Positions 1 through 4,823 of a stretch of 5,373 nucleotides of DNA are shown in pieces. This stretch comes from Hyphomicrobiales bacterium. Its GTDB lineage: Bacteria > Pseudomonadota > Alphaproteobacteria > Rhizobiales > Xanthobacteraceae. Numbering within the stretch: the stretch's first letter is position 1; each line of letters starts with the position of its first letter. The stretch lies in the NCBI GenBank assembly GCA_016201085.1, contig JACQDO010000295.1, forward strand, positions 1-5,373. The letters are read 5' to 3'. A program made the position numbers and the translations under genes. Under the pieces are notes generated by a model. It was given only the letters and a program-made list of their open reading frames with translations, made no database searches and was not told the origin of the DNA.

Positions 1-219
1 GCCTTGCTCGACCACGAAGCTGCCGTTCATGTAGGATTCGCCGAACTTGAGTTCGGGATCGAGCAGGATGCCCCATTCGGCGGCGCGCGTGACAAAGCGG
101 ACCGAAACCGGCTGTCCGGTTCCGTCGCCGAACGTGAACACCGTACCGCGCGAGGTGGTGACTCTAAATGTGCCCCGGCGGATAAAGGTCTTGAGCAGAA
201 ACCGAAGCAACCGGTCCAT
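1..219 (-). CDS. Cyclopropane-fatty-acyl-phospholipid synthase family protein, N-terminal part (truncated by window edge)
   Basis: Only the first 73 codons lie in the window; the gene continues past base 1 with no stop. The visible part matches the N-terminal region of CFA synthase-type SAM methyltransferases. There is a basic start (MDRLLRFLLK), a short beta-rich stretch ending FGDGTGQPVSVRF, and the family hallmark LLDPELKFGESYMNG at about residues 52-66, equivalent to the LGESYMDG segment of E. coli Cfa. Full members are about 400 residues and carry a C-terminal Rossmann methyltransferase domain, which cannot be seen here. The family adds a methylene from SAM across double bonds of membrane phospholipid acyl chains, though many paralogues have unproven substrates. 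The ATG at 217-219 is chosen because GGAGG lies six bases upstream. The gene diverges from the cytochrome gene. Family assignment is firm; the exact activity is not. Confidence 0.86.
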   Translation of the reverse strand, partial: MDRLLRFLLKTFIRRGTFRVTTSRGTVFTFGDGTGQPVSVRFVTRAAEWGILLDPELKFGESYMNGSFVVEQG

Positions 220-464
220 CGGCCGCCTCCATCACATCATAATCTGACTGCCCTACAATCGGCGTCATCTCTCCCTAACGCCGCCGTTCCGAAAAGGTTG
301 ATTGGATGCAATTAGACCAAAGAACAAAATTCACGGCAATCCCTTTGAAGCGGACGTCTTACGCACGCTGCCCGACATAGTACGGAGAGCTATGGTACAC
401 ACACCGGCGTGAATATCGGCTAAGAGATAGGCCGGCTACGCGAAATGAAATGTCTGGAGCGCCA
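220..464. other. Divergent intergenic region between the CFA-type and cytochrome genes
   Basis: This 245-base gap separates two divergent genes and must hold both promoters. I could not find a -35/-10 pair with acceptable spacing on either strand, nor a GGAAC-N16/17-CGTT stress promoter. The only structure noted is a short dyad, CATAG (376-380) and CTATG (390-394) around nine bases, about 70 bases upstream of the cytochrome start. No credible small gene was seen. Confidence 0.4.
226..230 (-). promoter_or_regulatory. Ribosome binding site of the CFA synthase-type gene
   Basis: GGAGG on the minus strand, six bases before the ATG at 217-219. It fixes the start of a gene whose remainder is outside the window. 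Confidence 0.75.
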
Positions 465-1028
465 ATGTCCCAGTTTGTCCGTCGATCGATTTGCATGGTG
501 GGATTCCTGCTCGCCCTCGCCACCCCGCTGCGGGCGCAGGAAAACCTGGATTCCAACAAGACGCCGCAGCAGTTGTACGCCTCGGATTGCGCGGTCTGCC
601 ACAAGTCGCCGCAGGGCCTGGCGGCCAGGGGCGGCGGCTTCGGCGGGCTTGAGGGCTTCCTCCGGGAACATTATACCGCCAGCCGTGAATCGGCGGCCGC
701 CATCGCCGGCTATCTGCGCGCGGTGGGCGGCGCCCCAGCGGCATCCGGTCGAGTGGGCAAGGGCAAAGGCAAGAAGGGCGACGATAAGGCCAAGGGAAGC
801 GAGAAGAAGCCGGGCGAGGCCAAAACCGGCGACGGCAAGTCCGGCGACGACAAGGCTGGGGAGGCCAAATCCGGCGAAGGCAAGCCGGCCAAGCCCAAAT
901 CTGCCGCGCCAAAGTCTTCCGACGCCAAGTCTTCCGACGCCAAGTCTTCTGAAAAATCTTCCGAAGCCAAGCCGGTCAAACCCAAGTTGGCCAAGCCGAA
1001 GCCGGCCGAGAGCAACAAGACGGACTAG
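465..1028 (+). CDS. Exported mono-heme c-type cytochrome with long lysine-rich C-terminal tail
   Basis: A 187-residue protein predicted to be exported and to bind one heme covalently. Residues 1-24 form a signal peptide: basic RR at 6-7, a hydrophobic core and a PLRA cleavage site before Gln25. The heme motif is CAVCH with Cys42, Cys45 and His46. A short helical segment (about 62-87, FLREHYTASRE and IAGYL) completes a compact domain of only about 55 residues. Residues 90-187 are low complexity, with 25 Lys among Ala, Gly, Ser, Pro, Asp and Glu and no aromatic, Cys, His or Met. The mature protein has no methionine, so the usual Met axial ligand is absent; His69 is the only other histidine. The ATG at 465 is preferred over 450 because TGGAGC sits five bases before it, and it places the signal peptide normally. 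Electron-transfer partners are unknown. The heme-binding call is strong; the role is unassigned. Confidence 0.85.
   Translation: MSQFVRRSICMVGFLLALATPLRAQENLDSNKTPQQLYASDCAVCHKSPQGLAARGGGFGGLEGFLREHYTASRESAAAIAGYLRAVGGAPAASGRVGKGKGKKGDDKAKGSEKKPGEAKTGDGKSGDDKAGEAKSGEGKPAKPKSAAPKSSDAKSSDAKSSEKSSEAKPVKPKLAKPKPAESNKTD
912..949 (+). repeat. 15-base tandem repeat in the cytochrome tail
   Basis: AAGTCTTCCGACGCC occurs at 912-926 and again, identically, at 927-941. A third partial copy follows (AAGTCTTC, 942-949). The unit is in frame and encodes Lys-Ser-Ser-Asp-Ala; later degenerate units (KSSE, KSSEA) continue to about 970. The identical copies point to recent slippage or expansion that keeps the reading frame. 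Confidence 0.85.
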
Positions 1029-1040
1029 CTCGGCCGGTCC

Positions 1041-1055
1041 GACCGACCTCCGGTC
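1041..1055 (+). terminator. Possible weak terminator hairpin after the cytochrome gene
   Basis: GACCG (1041-1045) pairs with CGGTC (1051-1055) across a five-base loop, 13 bases after the stop codon. The following TTCAGCTCTC is only mildly pyrimidine-rich, so this is not a classic intrinsic terminator. Confidence 0.25.
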
Positions 1056-1101
1056 TTCAGCTCTCGCCGTTCGTGCTATGCCTCGTGGTCGTGCTTGTGT
1101 A

Positions 1102-1119
1102 GCCGAGCGGTCGTTCGGC
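1102..1119 (-). terminator. Possible terminator hairpin after the PilZ gene
   Basis: GCCGA (1102-1106) and TCGGC (1115-1119) form a five-pair stem, extendable by one G-U pair. It begins nine bases beyond the PilZ stop codon on the minus strand, in the convergent gap. There is no T run on either side. Confidence 0.3.
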
Positions 1120-1127
1120 GATGCAAA

Positions 1128-1406
1128 CTAAAGCTGTGCCGGAGGCATGAACTGTACGCCGACGGTGAAATCGTGGCGCCAAACAACCTTGCAATTCCGC
1201 CGCACCGGCCCGTCCCGACTGAGCAGCAACGTGAATTCGTTCGGGAGCGCGGCATTCGACGTTGAGATACGGGCTCCCATGACCGACATATCGACAATTA
1301 AGCACGATAGCGGCAACAAGTTCGGCGCCCGTTCGATGATCGCATTCAATTGAATAATTTGTCGCGCTGACTTTCTGCGCTCGGGAAACGGCAAGCTTTC
1401 GCCCAT
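1128..1406 (-). CDS. Small single-domain PilZ protein (predicted c-di-GMP binding)
   Basis: A 92-residue protein that is essentially one PilZ domain, a cytoplasmic cyclic-di-GMP sensor fold. Both signature motifs are present. RxxxR is R-K-S-A-R at residues 11-15 (within ERRKSAR), and D/NxSxxG is D-M-S-V-M-G at 39-44, followed by ARIST. The C-terminal strand pattern CKVVWRHDFTVGVQF is typical of the short PilZ proteins common in Bradyrhizobium relatives. With no output domain it would act by binding a partner, which the sequence does not identify. The start is uncertain: ATG at 1404-1406 is used, while an in-frame GTG at 1425-1427 would add seven residues. Neither has a clear Shine-Dalgarno sequence. 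The gene lies downstream of the methyltransferase on the same strand, 181 bases away, and probably has its own promoter near the repeats at 1432-1473. Confidence 0.85.
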   Translation of the reverse strand: MGESLPFPERRKSARQIIQLNAIIERAPNLLPLSCLIVDMSVMGARISTSNAALPNEFTLLLSRDGPVRRNCKVVWRHDFTVGVQFMPPAQL

Positions 1407-1431
1407 CCGCGGACGGTAATCCGGCACGTTT

Positions 1432-1473
1432 GAACAACCGGTTTATCGATGTTCGAAAAACCGGTTTATGAAC
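1432..1473 (-). promoter_or_regulatory. Repeated AACCGGTT element upstream of the PilZ gene (candidate operator)
   Basis: AACCGGTTTAT occurs at 1436-1446 and again at 1459-1469, 23 bases apart, about two helical turns. Each copy contains the perfect palindrome AACCGGTT. They are interleaved with half-sites GAAC (1432-1435), GTTC (1451-1454) and GAAC (1470-1473), giving the inverted repeat GAACA-N13-TGTTC at 1432-1454. The cluster sits 26-67 bases upstream of the PilZ ATG. I do not recognise the cognate regulator; the operator role is inferred from symmetry, spacing and position. Confidence 0.45.
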
Positions 1474-1530
1474 GACATTAAGCGAGCGTTGCCGAGGTCC
1501 GAGCAATTTGAGCGAGTTCGCGGTGCGAGG

Positions 1531-1561
1531 CGGCGGACTTTGCGGCCTTCCGCATCCGCCG
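1531..1561 (-). terminator. Stem-loop downstream of the methyltransferase gene
   Basis: CGGCGGA (1531-1537) pairs with TCCGCCG (1555-1561). A nested TGCGG/CCGCA stem (1541-1545 with 1550-1554) closes a CCTT loop; a three-base bulge separates the stems, for 12 pairs in all. It starts 27 bases beyond the stop codon of the minus-strand methyltransferase. There is no T run, so termination would be weak or factor-dependent. Confidence 0.3.
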
Positions 1562-1587
1562 AAGCGGGGGCCCAGGCCCAAGGCAGC

Positions 1588-2184
1588 TTAGGGTTTCTCG
1601 AAAATCGCGCCGTAATGATACGGCGGCAACTCGACTATCCGGGCTAACTTAAATCCAGCCGGTTCCACAGACGCGGCAGTTTCTCCGGGGGTGATTCTCA
1701 GTTCGGTCGCCGGTCCGCGCGGCTCGCCCAGGATCGTCGTCTGCTCGCGCGGCCGGGCGTGCCAATTCACGATTGCGAAACTGCCATCGGCTTTTAACGT
1801 CTCCGCAACCGCGCGCGCGAGACGCGTTCGCTCCGGCACGCCATGAAACGCATTCGCCAGAAAGACAAAATCTGCGGGCCGTGGCACGAGCTTGGCCACG
1901 TCATAGGCGTTGCCTGCAACAAAGTTGCCGTTTGTGCGGCCGCTTTCGGCAAGGCGCAGCCTGGCCACGTCGAGTAAATTGGCATCGATATCGATCGCAA
2001 CAACATGCTGCGCGATCTTGGCGATCTGCAAGGTGAACCAGCCGTCGCCGCAACACAGGTCGATCACGCTCATGCCGGGCCGCATGCCGACTTGATCGAG
2101 CACCGTCGCGGGCGCGGGCCACAAGGCTTCCCACCATCCGGCGGTCGGCATTTCCGTTCCTTGGAAAAATCCCGCGAGCGCCAC
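1588..2184 (-). CDS. Class I SAM-dependent methyltransferase, divergent from the ArsR-rhodanese gene
   Basis: A 198-residue cytoplasmic methyltransferase with a single Rossmann domain. The SAM-binding motif I is VIDLCCGDG (residues 40-48). The acidic ribose-binding end of strand 2 lies in AIDID (63-67). FLANAFHGVP (108-117) is the motif before the later strands, and the C-terminus is PPYHYGAIFEKP. The N-terminal GTEMPTAGWWEALWP segment is characteristic of a small family I recall from Bradyrhizobium relatives with no proven substrate. It lacks the extra cysteines of ArsM arsenite methyltransferases; its only cysteines are the adjacent pair in motif I. The GTG at 2182-2184 is chosen because AGGGG lies eight bases upstream; a GTG at 2191-2193 would add three residues but abuts that site. 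It is divergent from the repressor at 2260 and is probably controlled by it. Fold is certain; substrate unknown. Confidence 0.88.
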   Translation of the reverse strand: MALAGFFQGTEMPTAGWWEALWPAPATVLDQVGMRPGMSVIDLCCGDGWFTLQIAKIAQHVVAIDIDANLLDVARLRLAESGRTNGNFVAGNAYDVAKLVPRPADFVFLANAFHGVPERTRLARAVAETLKADGSFAIVNWHARPREQTTILGEPRGPATELRITPGETAASVEPAGFKLARIVELPPYHYGAIFEKP

Positions 2185-2217
2185 GTCTTGCACCCCTAAC
2201 TTGACAGGCCGCCATCA

Positions 2218-2235
2218 TTCAATTAGTCACTTGAA
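2218..2235. promoter_or_regulatory. Dyad TTCAA-N8-TTGAA, candidate operator for the ArsR-type regulator
   Basis: A perfect inverted repeat, TTCAA at 2218-2222 and TTGAA at 2231-2235 around eight bases, lies midway between the divergent methyltransferase and ArsR genes. It covers the -35 region of the plus-strand promoter and ends three bases before its -10 box. Size, AT-rich arms and position fit operators of ArsR-family repressors. Binding by the adjacent regulator is inference. Confidence 0.5.
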
Positions 2236-2238
2236 CGA

Positions 2239-2244
2239 TATAAT
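2239..2244 (+). promoter_or_regulatory. Consensus -10 box of the ArsR-rhodanese promoter
   Basis: A perfect TATAAT ends 15 bases before the ATG at 2260. The expected transcription start is near 2251, leaving a leader of about nine bases. No good -35 box is found at 16-18 bases upstream (CATTCA or ATTCAA). The TTGACA at 2201-2206 is 32 bases away and too far to pair with it. Confidence 0.55.
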
Positions 2245-2259
2245 TCCGCCGCGAACGCG

Positions 2260-2928
2260 ATGTCAACAATCGGTCCCAAACAGGCGCTGTTTGTCCAATT
2301 CGCCGCTATTGCGAAAACCCTGGGGCACGGCCATCGCCTTGAATTGCTGGAACAGATGGCGCAGGGCGAGCGCAGCGTTGAAATTCTTGCCGATCGCGCC
2401 GCTCTCTCTATTGCGAATGCATCTCAGCACTTGCAGCAGATGAAGCGCGCCGGCCTGGTGACGACGAGGCGTCAGGGCAAGTTCGTGTATTACCAGTTGG
2501 CCGACGAGGGCATCATTGCCGCTCTGGCGGCGCTGCGCCGGATCGCGGAGCGCAATGTCGCGGAAGTCGAGCGCATTATTCGCAGCTATTTCAACAAACG
2601 CGACGAATTGGAACCGGTCTCTCACAAACAGCTTCTGAAGCGAATCCGCGCCGAAGCGGTCACCGTGCTGGACGTGCGCCCGCCGGACGAGTTCGCCTTG
2701 GGACACCTGCCCGGCGCGCTGAACATTCCACTGCGTGCACTGAAGACGCGACTTCGCGAACTCGATCCTGCGCAGGAAATCGTGGCGTATTGCCGTGGCA
2801 AATATTGCGTGCTCGCCTTTGAGGCGGTCGCGTTGCTGCGCGCGCGTGGTTTCAATGTGCGGCGATTGGAAGACGGGTTTCCCGAATGGCGGGCTTCTCG
2901 ACTGCCCATCGTGACGGGCAATGCTTGA
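2260..2928 (+). CDS. ArsR-family transcriptional regulator fused to a C-terminal rhodanese domain
   Basis: A 222-residue two-domain regulator. Residues about 12-85 form an ArsR/SmtB winged helix: ALFVQFAAIAKTLGHGHRLE, a recognition helix within SIANASQHLQQMKRAGLV (50-67), then the wing RRQGKFVYYQL. After a helical linker, residues about 120-218 are a rhodanese domain, with LDVRPPDEF (137-145), GHLPGALNIPL (148-158), active loop CRGKYC (178-183) and RRLEDGFPEW. Cys178 is the expected persulfide-forming cysteine, with a second at 183. These are the only cysteines, so the classic ELCVC metal site is absent. Known ArsR-rhodanese fusions have this order. The likely role is a repressor of its own gene and the divergent methyltransferase, sensing sulfur, oxidant or thiophilic species through the rhodanese loop; that is inference. 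The ATG follows a TATAAT box closely, and no Shine-Dalgarno sequence is visible, so initiation may be near-leaderless. Confidence 0.9.
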   Translation: MSTIGPKQALFVQFAAIAKTLGHGHRLELLEQMAQGERSVEILADRAALSIANASQHLQQMKRAGLVTTRRQGKFVYYQLADEGIIAALAALRRIAERNVAEVERIIRSYFNKRDELEPVSHKQLLKRIRAEAVTVLDVRPPDEFALGHLPGALNIPLRALKTRLRELDPAQEIVAYCRGKYCVLAFEAVALLRARGFNVRRLEDGFPEWRASRLPIVTGNA

Positions 2929-3020
2929 GGATTTGGGGGCATGTCCGTGATCGTTGATTAGGCGGTGGCAATGCAGACCTATGAATGAACTCGCGTACTA
3001 ATCGGTAGATTGGCATTCTG

Positions 3021-3025
3021 GGAGG
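3021..3025 (+). promoter_or_regulatory. Ribosome binding site of the second methyltransferase
   Basis: GGAGG, seven bases before the ATG at 3033, sets the start clearly. The 104-base gap after the ArsR gene shows no convincing promoter, so separate transcription or read-through cannot be decided. Confidence 0.75.
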
Positions 3026-3032
3026 AAAGGCT

Positions 3033-3908
3033 ATGAGCGCAGTCGAAGCGAACGTGCAAAGCACCCAATATGTGGATTTCTGGAACGATGTCCTGGTCCC
3101 GAAATTCATCAAATATAAGCACATCCTGGTCGACGGGCTGACGCACCACAGCGAAGCTATTTTTCCGTCGTTGCCGGTCAAGGAGGGCGACAGGGTCCTC
3201 GATATCGGCTGCGGCTTCGGCGATACCGCGATCAAGCTGGCGCGGCGCGTGGGCGAGCGCGGCGCGGTCGTTGGAATGGACTGCTGCGAGGCGTTCCTCG
3301 ACTACGGCCGCCAGGACGCCGCCAGGCTGGGCGTGCGGAATATTTCTTTCGTCAACGGCGATGCGCTGCTTTACCCCTTCAAGCCCGAGTACGATTTCGT
3401 CTTTTCGCGCTTCGGAACGATGTTTTTCGCCAACCCGGTGGCGGGATTGCGCAACATGCGCAAGGCGCTGAAACCGGACGGCATCATGACGCATATCGTT
3501 TGGCGCACGCGCGGCGACAATCCCTGGCTCAGCATGGCCAAGGATGTCGTCTTGAAGTTCTTGCCGCCGCCCGGCGAGGACGCGCTCACCTGCGGGCCGG
3601 GGCCGTTTTCGATGTCGGACGAGGCGACGGTCACCAAGATGATGGAGATCGCCGGTTACAAAGACATCGTCTTCAAGCGGGTCGACGCCCCGGTGCTGGT
3701 CGGACGAACCGTCGAGGACGCCATCAATTTCCAGCTTGCCATCGGCCCGGCCGGCGAGGTGTTCAGAGAGGCTGGCAAAGAGGCCGAGGCGAAGCGAGGG
3801 CAAATCGAAGCTGCGCTGGCGGCGGCCATCAATGCTCAGAAGAAAGAGGCCGATGGGATCGTGATGGATTCGTCGTCCTGGGTCATATCGGGCAAGAATC
3901 CAGCCTGA
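3033..3908 (+). CDS. Class I SAM-dependent methyltransferase (UbiE/COQ5-like fold), substrate unknown
   Basis: A 291-residue cytoplasmic methyltransferase. An N-terminal helical cap (about 12-50, YVDFWNDVLVPKFIKYKH) precedes the Rossmann domain. Motif I is VLDIGCGFG (55-63). GMD ends at the ribose-binding Asp83. VNGDALLYPF (107-116) gives the adenine-side acidic motif, DFVFSRFGTMFF follows strand 4, and LKPDG (146-150) is the usual turn before strand 5. The C-terminal 100 residues carry LPPPGEDALTCGPGPFSM (177-194), an alanine-rich helix and a conserved-looking SSSWVISGKNP end. These probably form the substrate lid. The length is longer than typical UbiE (about 250), and the cap and lid do not resemble ubiquinone enzymes closely, so no gene name is given. 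It has a strong ribosome binding site and converges on rplI. It lies downstream of the ArsR-rhodanese gene and may be independent of it. Confidence 0.88.
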   Translation: MSAVEANVQSTQYVDFWNDVLVPKFIKYKHILVDGLTHHSEAIFPSLPVKEGDRVLDIGCGFGDTAIKLARRVGERGAVVGMDCCEAFLDYGRQDAARLGVRNISFVNGDALLYPFKPEYDFVFSRFGTMFFANPVAGLRNMRKALKPDGIMTHIVWRTRGDNPWLSMAKDVVLKFLPPPGEDALTCGPGPFSMSDEATVTKMMEIAGYKDIVFKRVDAPVLVGRTVEDAINFQLAIGPAGEVFREAGKEAEAKRGQIEAALAAAINAQKKEADGIVMDSSSWVISGKNPA

Positions 3909-3980
3909 CGCGAGACTCGATCAACTGCAAGGCCGCGCGCGCAACGTCTGGTCCTGGCGCCTAACGGACATAGTGCGACG

Positions 3981-4006
3981 GCCGCCGAGAGCTGGCTCAC
4001 GGCGGC
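3981..4006. terminator. GC-rich dyad between convergent genes, possible bidirectional terminator
   Basis: GCCGCCG (3981-3987) pairs perfectly with CGGCGGC (4000-4006). The 12-base loop itself contains GAGC and GCTC, which could extend the stem past an A-A mismatch. It lies in the 163-base gap between the plus-strand methyltransferase and minus-strand rplI. No T run follows on either strand, so intrinsic termination is unproven. Confidence 0.35.
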
Positions 4007-4071
4007 GGAGCGGATATGCGCGAACCAGCTTCGCTTTAAGAATTCGCGCCGCGGCAAATCGGCCTAACGGC

Positions 4072-4755
4072 TCACGCCTCTTCGTCATTCTTGGCCTTGG
4101 CTTTCTTCGCAGCCTTGGCTGGCTTGTCTTCGGTGGGAGCGGCCCCCGCGTTGTCGCCGGCCTCGGCAGCTTCTTCGCCTTCCGCCGCGGCCTTGCGGGC
4201 GCCTTCCTCGAAGAAGATTTCGGCGTTGGCGAGCGCCGCCGCCGCTTCCTCCTCGGCTTCCGTGCGCCGAACGGTGACGTCCTCGCCGCGCGCGATGCGC
4301 TCGGCTTCCGCCTCGCTGCGCGCCACGATCACGGTGATCGACACCTCGACGTCCGGGTGCAGATCGAGCGCCACCTTGTACTGGCCGATCGACTTGATCG
4401 GCGTATTGAGCGTCACGTGCGAGCGGTTGATCTCGGCGCCGTCGCCCTTCATCAGGCCGGCGATGTCGCGCGGGCTGACCGAGCCGAACAGCTGGCCGCT
4501 TTCGCTCGCCTGCCGGATGACGGTGTAGCTCTTGCCGTTGACCTTGGCGGCGGTCTGGCCGGCGACGCCCTTGGCTTCCAGGCTCTTCTGCTGCAGCTCG
4601 GCCTTCATGCCCTCGAAGCGCGATTTGTTGTCGGCGGTGGCGCGCAACGCCTTGCCGCGCGGCAGCAGGAAATTGCGGGCATAGCCGTCCTTCACGCGCA
4701 CGACGTCGCCCATTTGGCCGAGCTTGCCGATGCGCTCGAGCAGGATCACTTCCAT
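4072..4755 (-). CDS. rplI: Large subunit ribosomal protein L9 (bL9) with C-terminal extension
   Basis: A 227-residue L9, the 23S rRNA-binding protein at the base of the L1 stalk. The N-terminal domain is unmistakable: MEVILLERIGKLGQMGDVV, then VKDGYARNFLLPRGKA (21-36), the family signature. A connecting helix (about 41-75) leads to the C-terminal domain, with SGQLFGSVSPRDIA (86-99), then IKSIGQYKVALDLHPDVEV (120-138). E. coli L9 has 149 residues. The extra 75 or so here form an Ala/Glu-rich helix ending in a lysine-rich PAKAAKKAKAKNDEEA, as seen in many alphaproteobacteria. The ATG at 4753-4755 is supported by AGGAG eight bases upstream and by the exact family N-terminus. The frame stays open far upstream, but that extension overlaps the DUF2232 gene and is not coding. 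It lies 68 bases after the DUF2232 gene on the same strand, consistent with an rpsF-rpsR-DUF2232-rplI operon. Confidence 0.98.
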   Translation of the reverse strand: MEVILLERIGKLGQMGDVVRVKDGYARNFLLPRGKALRATADNKSRFEGMKAELQQKSLEAKGVAGQTAAKVNGKSYTVIRQASESGQLFGSVSPRDIAGLMKGDGAEINRSHVTLNTPIKSIGQYKVALDLHPDVEVSITVIVARSEAEAERIARGEDVTVRRTEAEEEAAAALANAEIFFEEGARKAAAEGEEAAEAGDNAGAAPTEDKPAKAAKKAKAKNDEEA

Positions 4756-4763
4756 TGTCGTTA

Positions 4764-4768
4764 CTCCT
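4764..4768 (-). promoter_or_regulatory. Ribosome binding site of rplI
   Basis: AGGAG on the minus strand, eight bases before the rplI ATG. It rules out the much longer open frame that extends upstream from rplI. Confidence 0.75.
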
Positions 4769-4823
4769 CGATCTGATCTTGTTGGATTGTTGAAGATGAA
4801 TTCCGTTTTGTCAGTCTCGTTGG

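Noticed and set aside
710..1018. Antisense open frame with repeated LASED units that resembles a pentapeptide or beta-repeat protein
   Set aside because: The periodicity is the reverse complement of the KSSDA/lysine-rich coding repeats of the cytochrome tail; there is no ribosome binding site or family match.
445..1131. A 228-codon open frame overlapping the cytochrome gene, longer than the gene itself
   Set aside because: It is a shadow frame: arginine-, serine- and proline-rich, with no domain. The overlapping frame has a signal peptide, CxxCH and a good ribosome binding site.
1588..2184. Arsenite methyltransferase (ArsM), suggested by the ArsR-type neighbour
   Set aside because: The protein has only two cysteines, both in motif I, and lacks the spaced cysteines that bind arsenite in ArsM.
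2201..2206. TTGACA as the -35 box of the ArsR promoter
   Set aside because: It is 32 bases from TATAAT, well beyond the usual 16-18 base spacing.
2941..2961. Six-codon reading frame MSVIVD as a possible leader peptide before the second methyltransferase
   Set aside because: The G run is only one base before the ATG, no attenuator hairpins follow, and the codons show no regulatory bias.
2954..2985. TTGATT and TATGAA as a promoter for the second methyltransferase
   Set aside because: The spacing is 20 bases and both boxes are imperfect.
2979..3803. A 274-codon antisense frame opposite the second methyltransferase
   Set aside because: GC-rich mirror of a gene with complete SAM motifs; its translation shows no recognisable domain and it would overlap nearly the whole real gene.
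3973..4776. A 267-codon plus-strand frame opposite rplI
   Set aside because: Shadow of rplI; arginine-, alanine- and leucine-rich with no motif.
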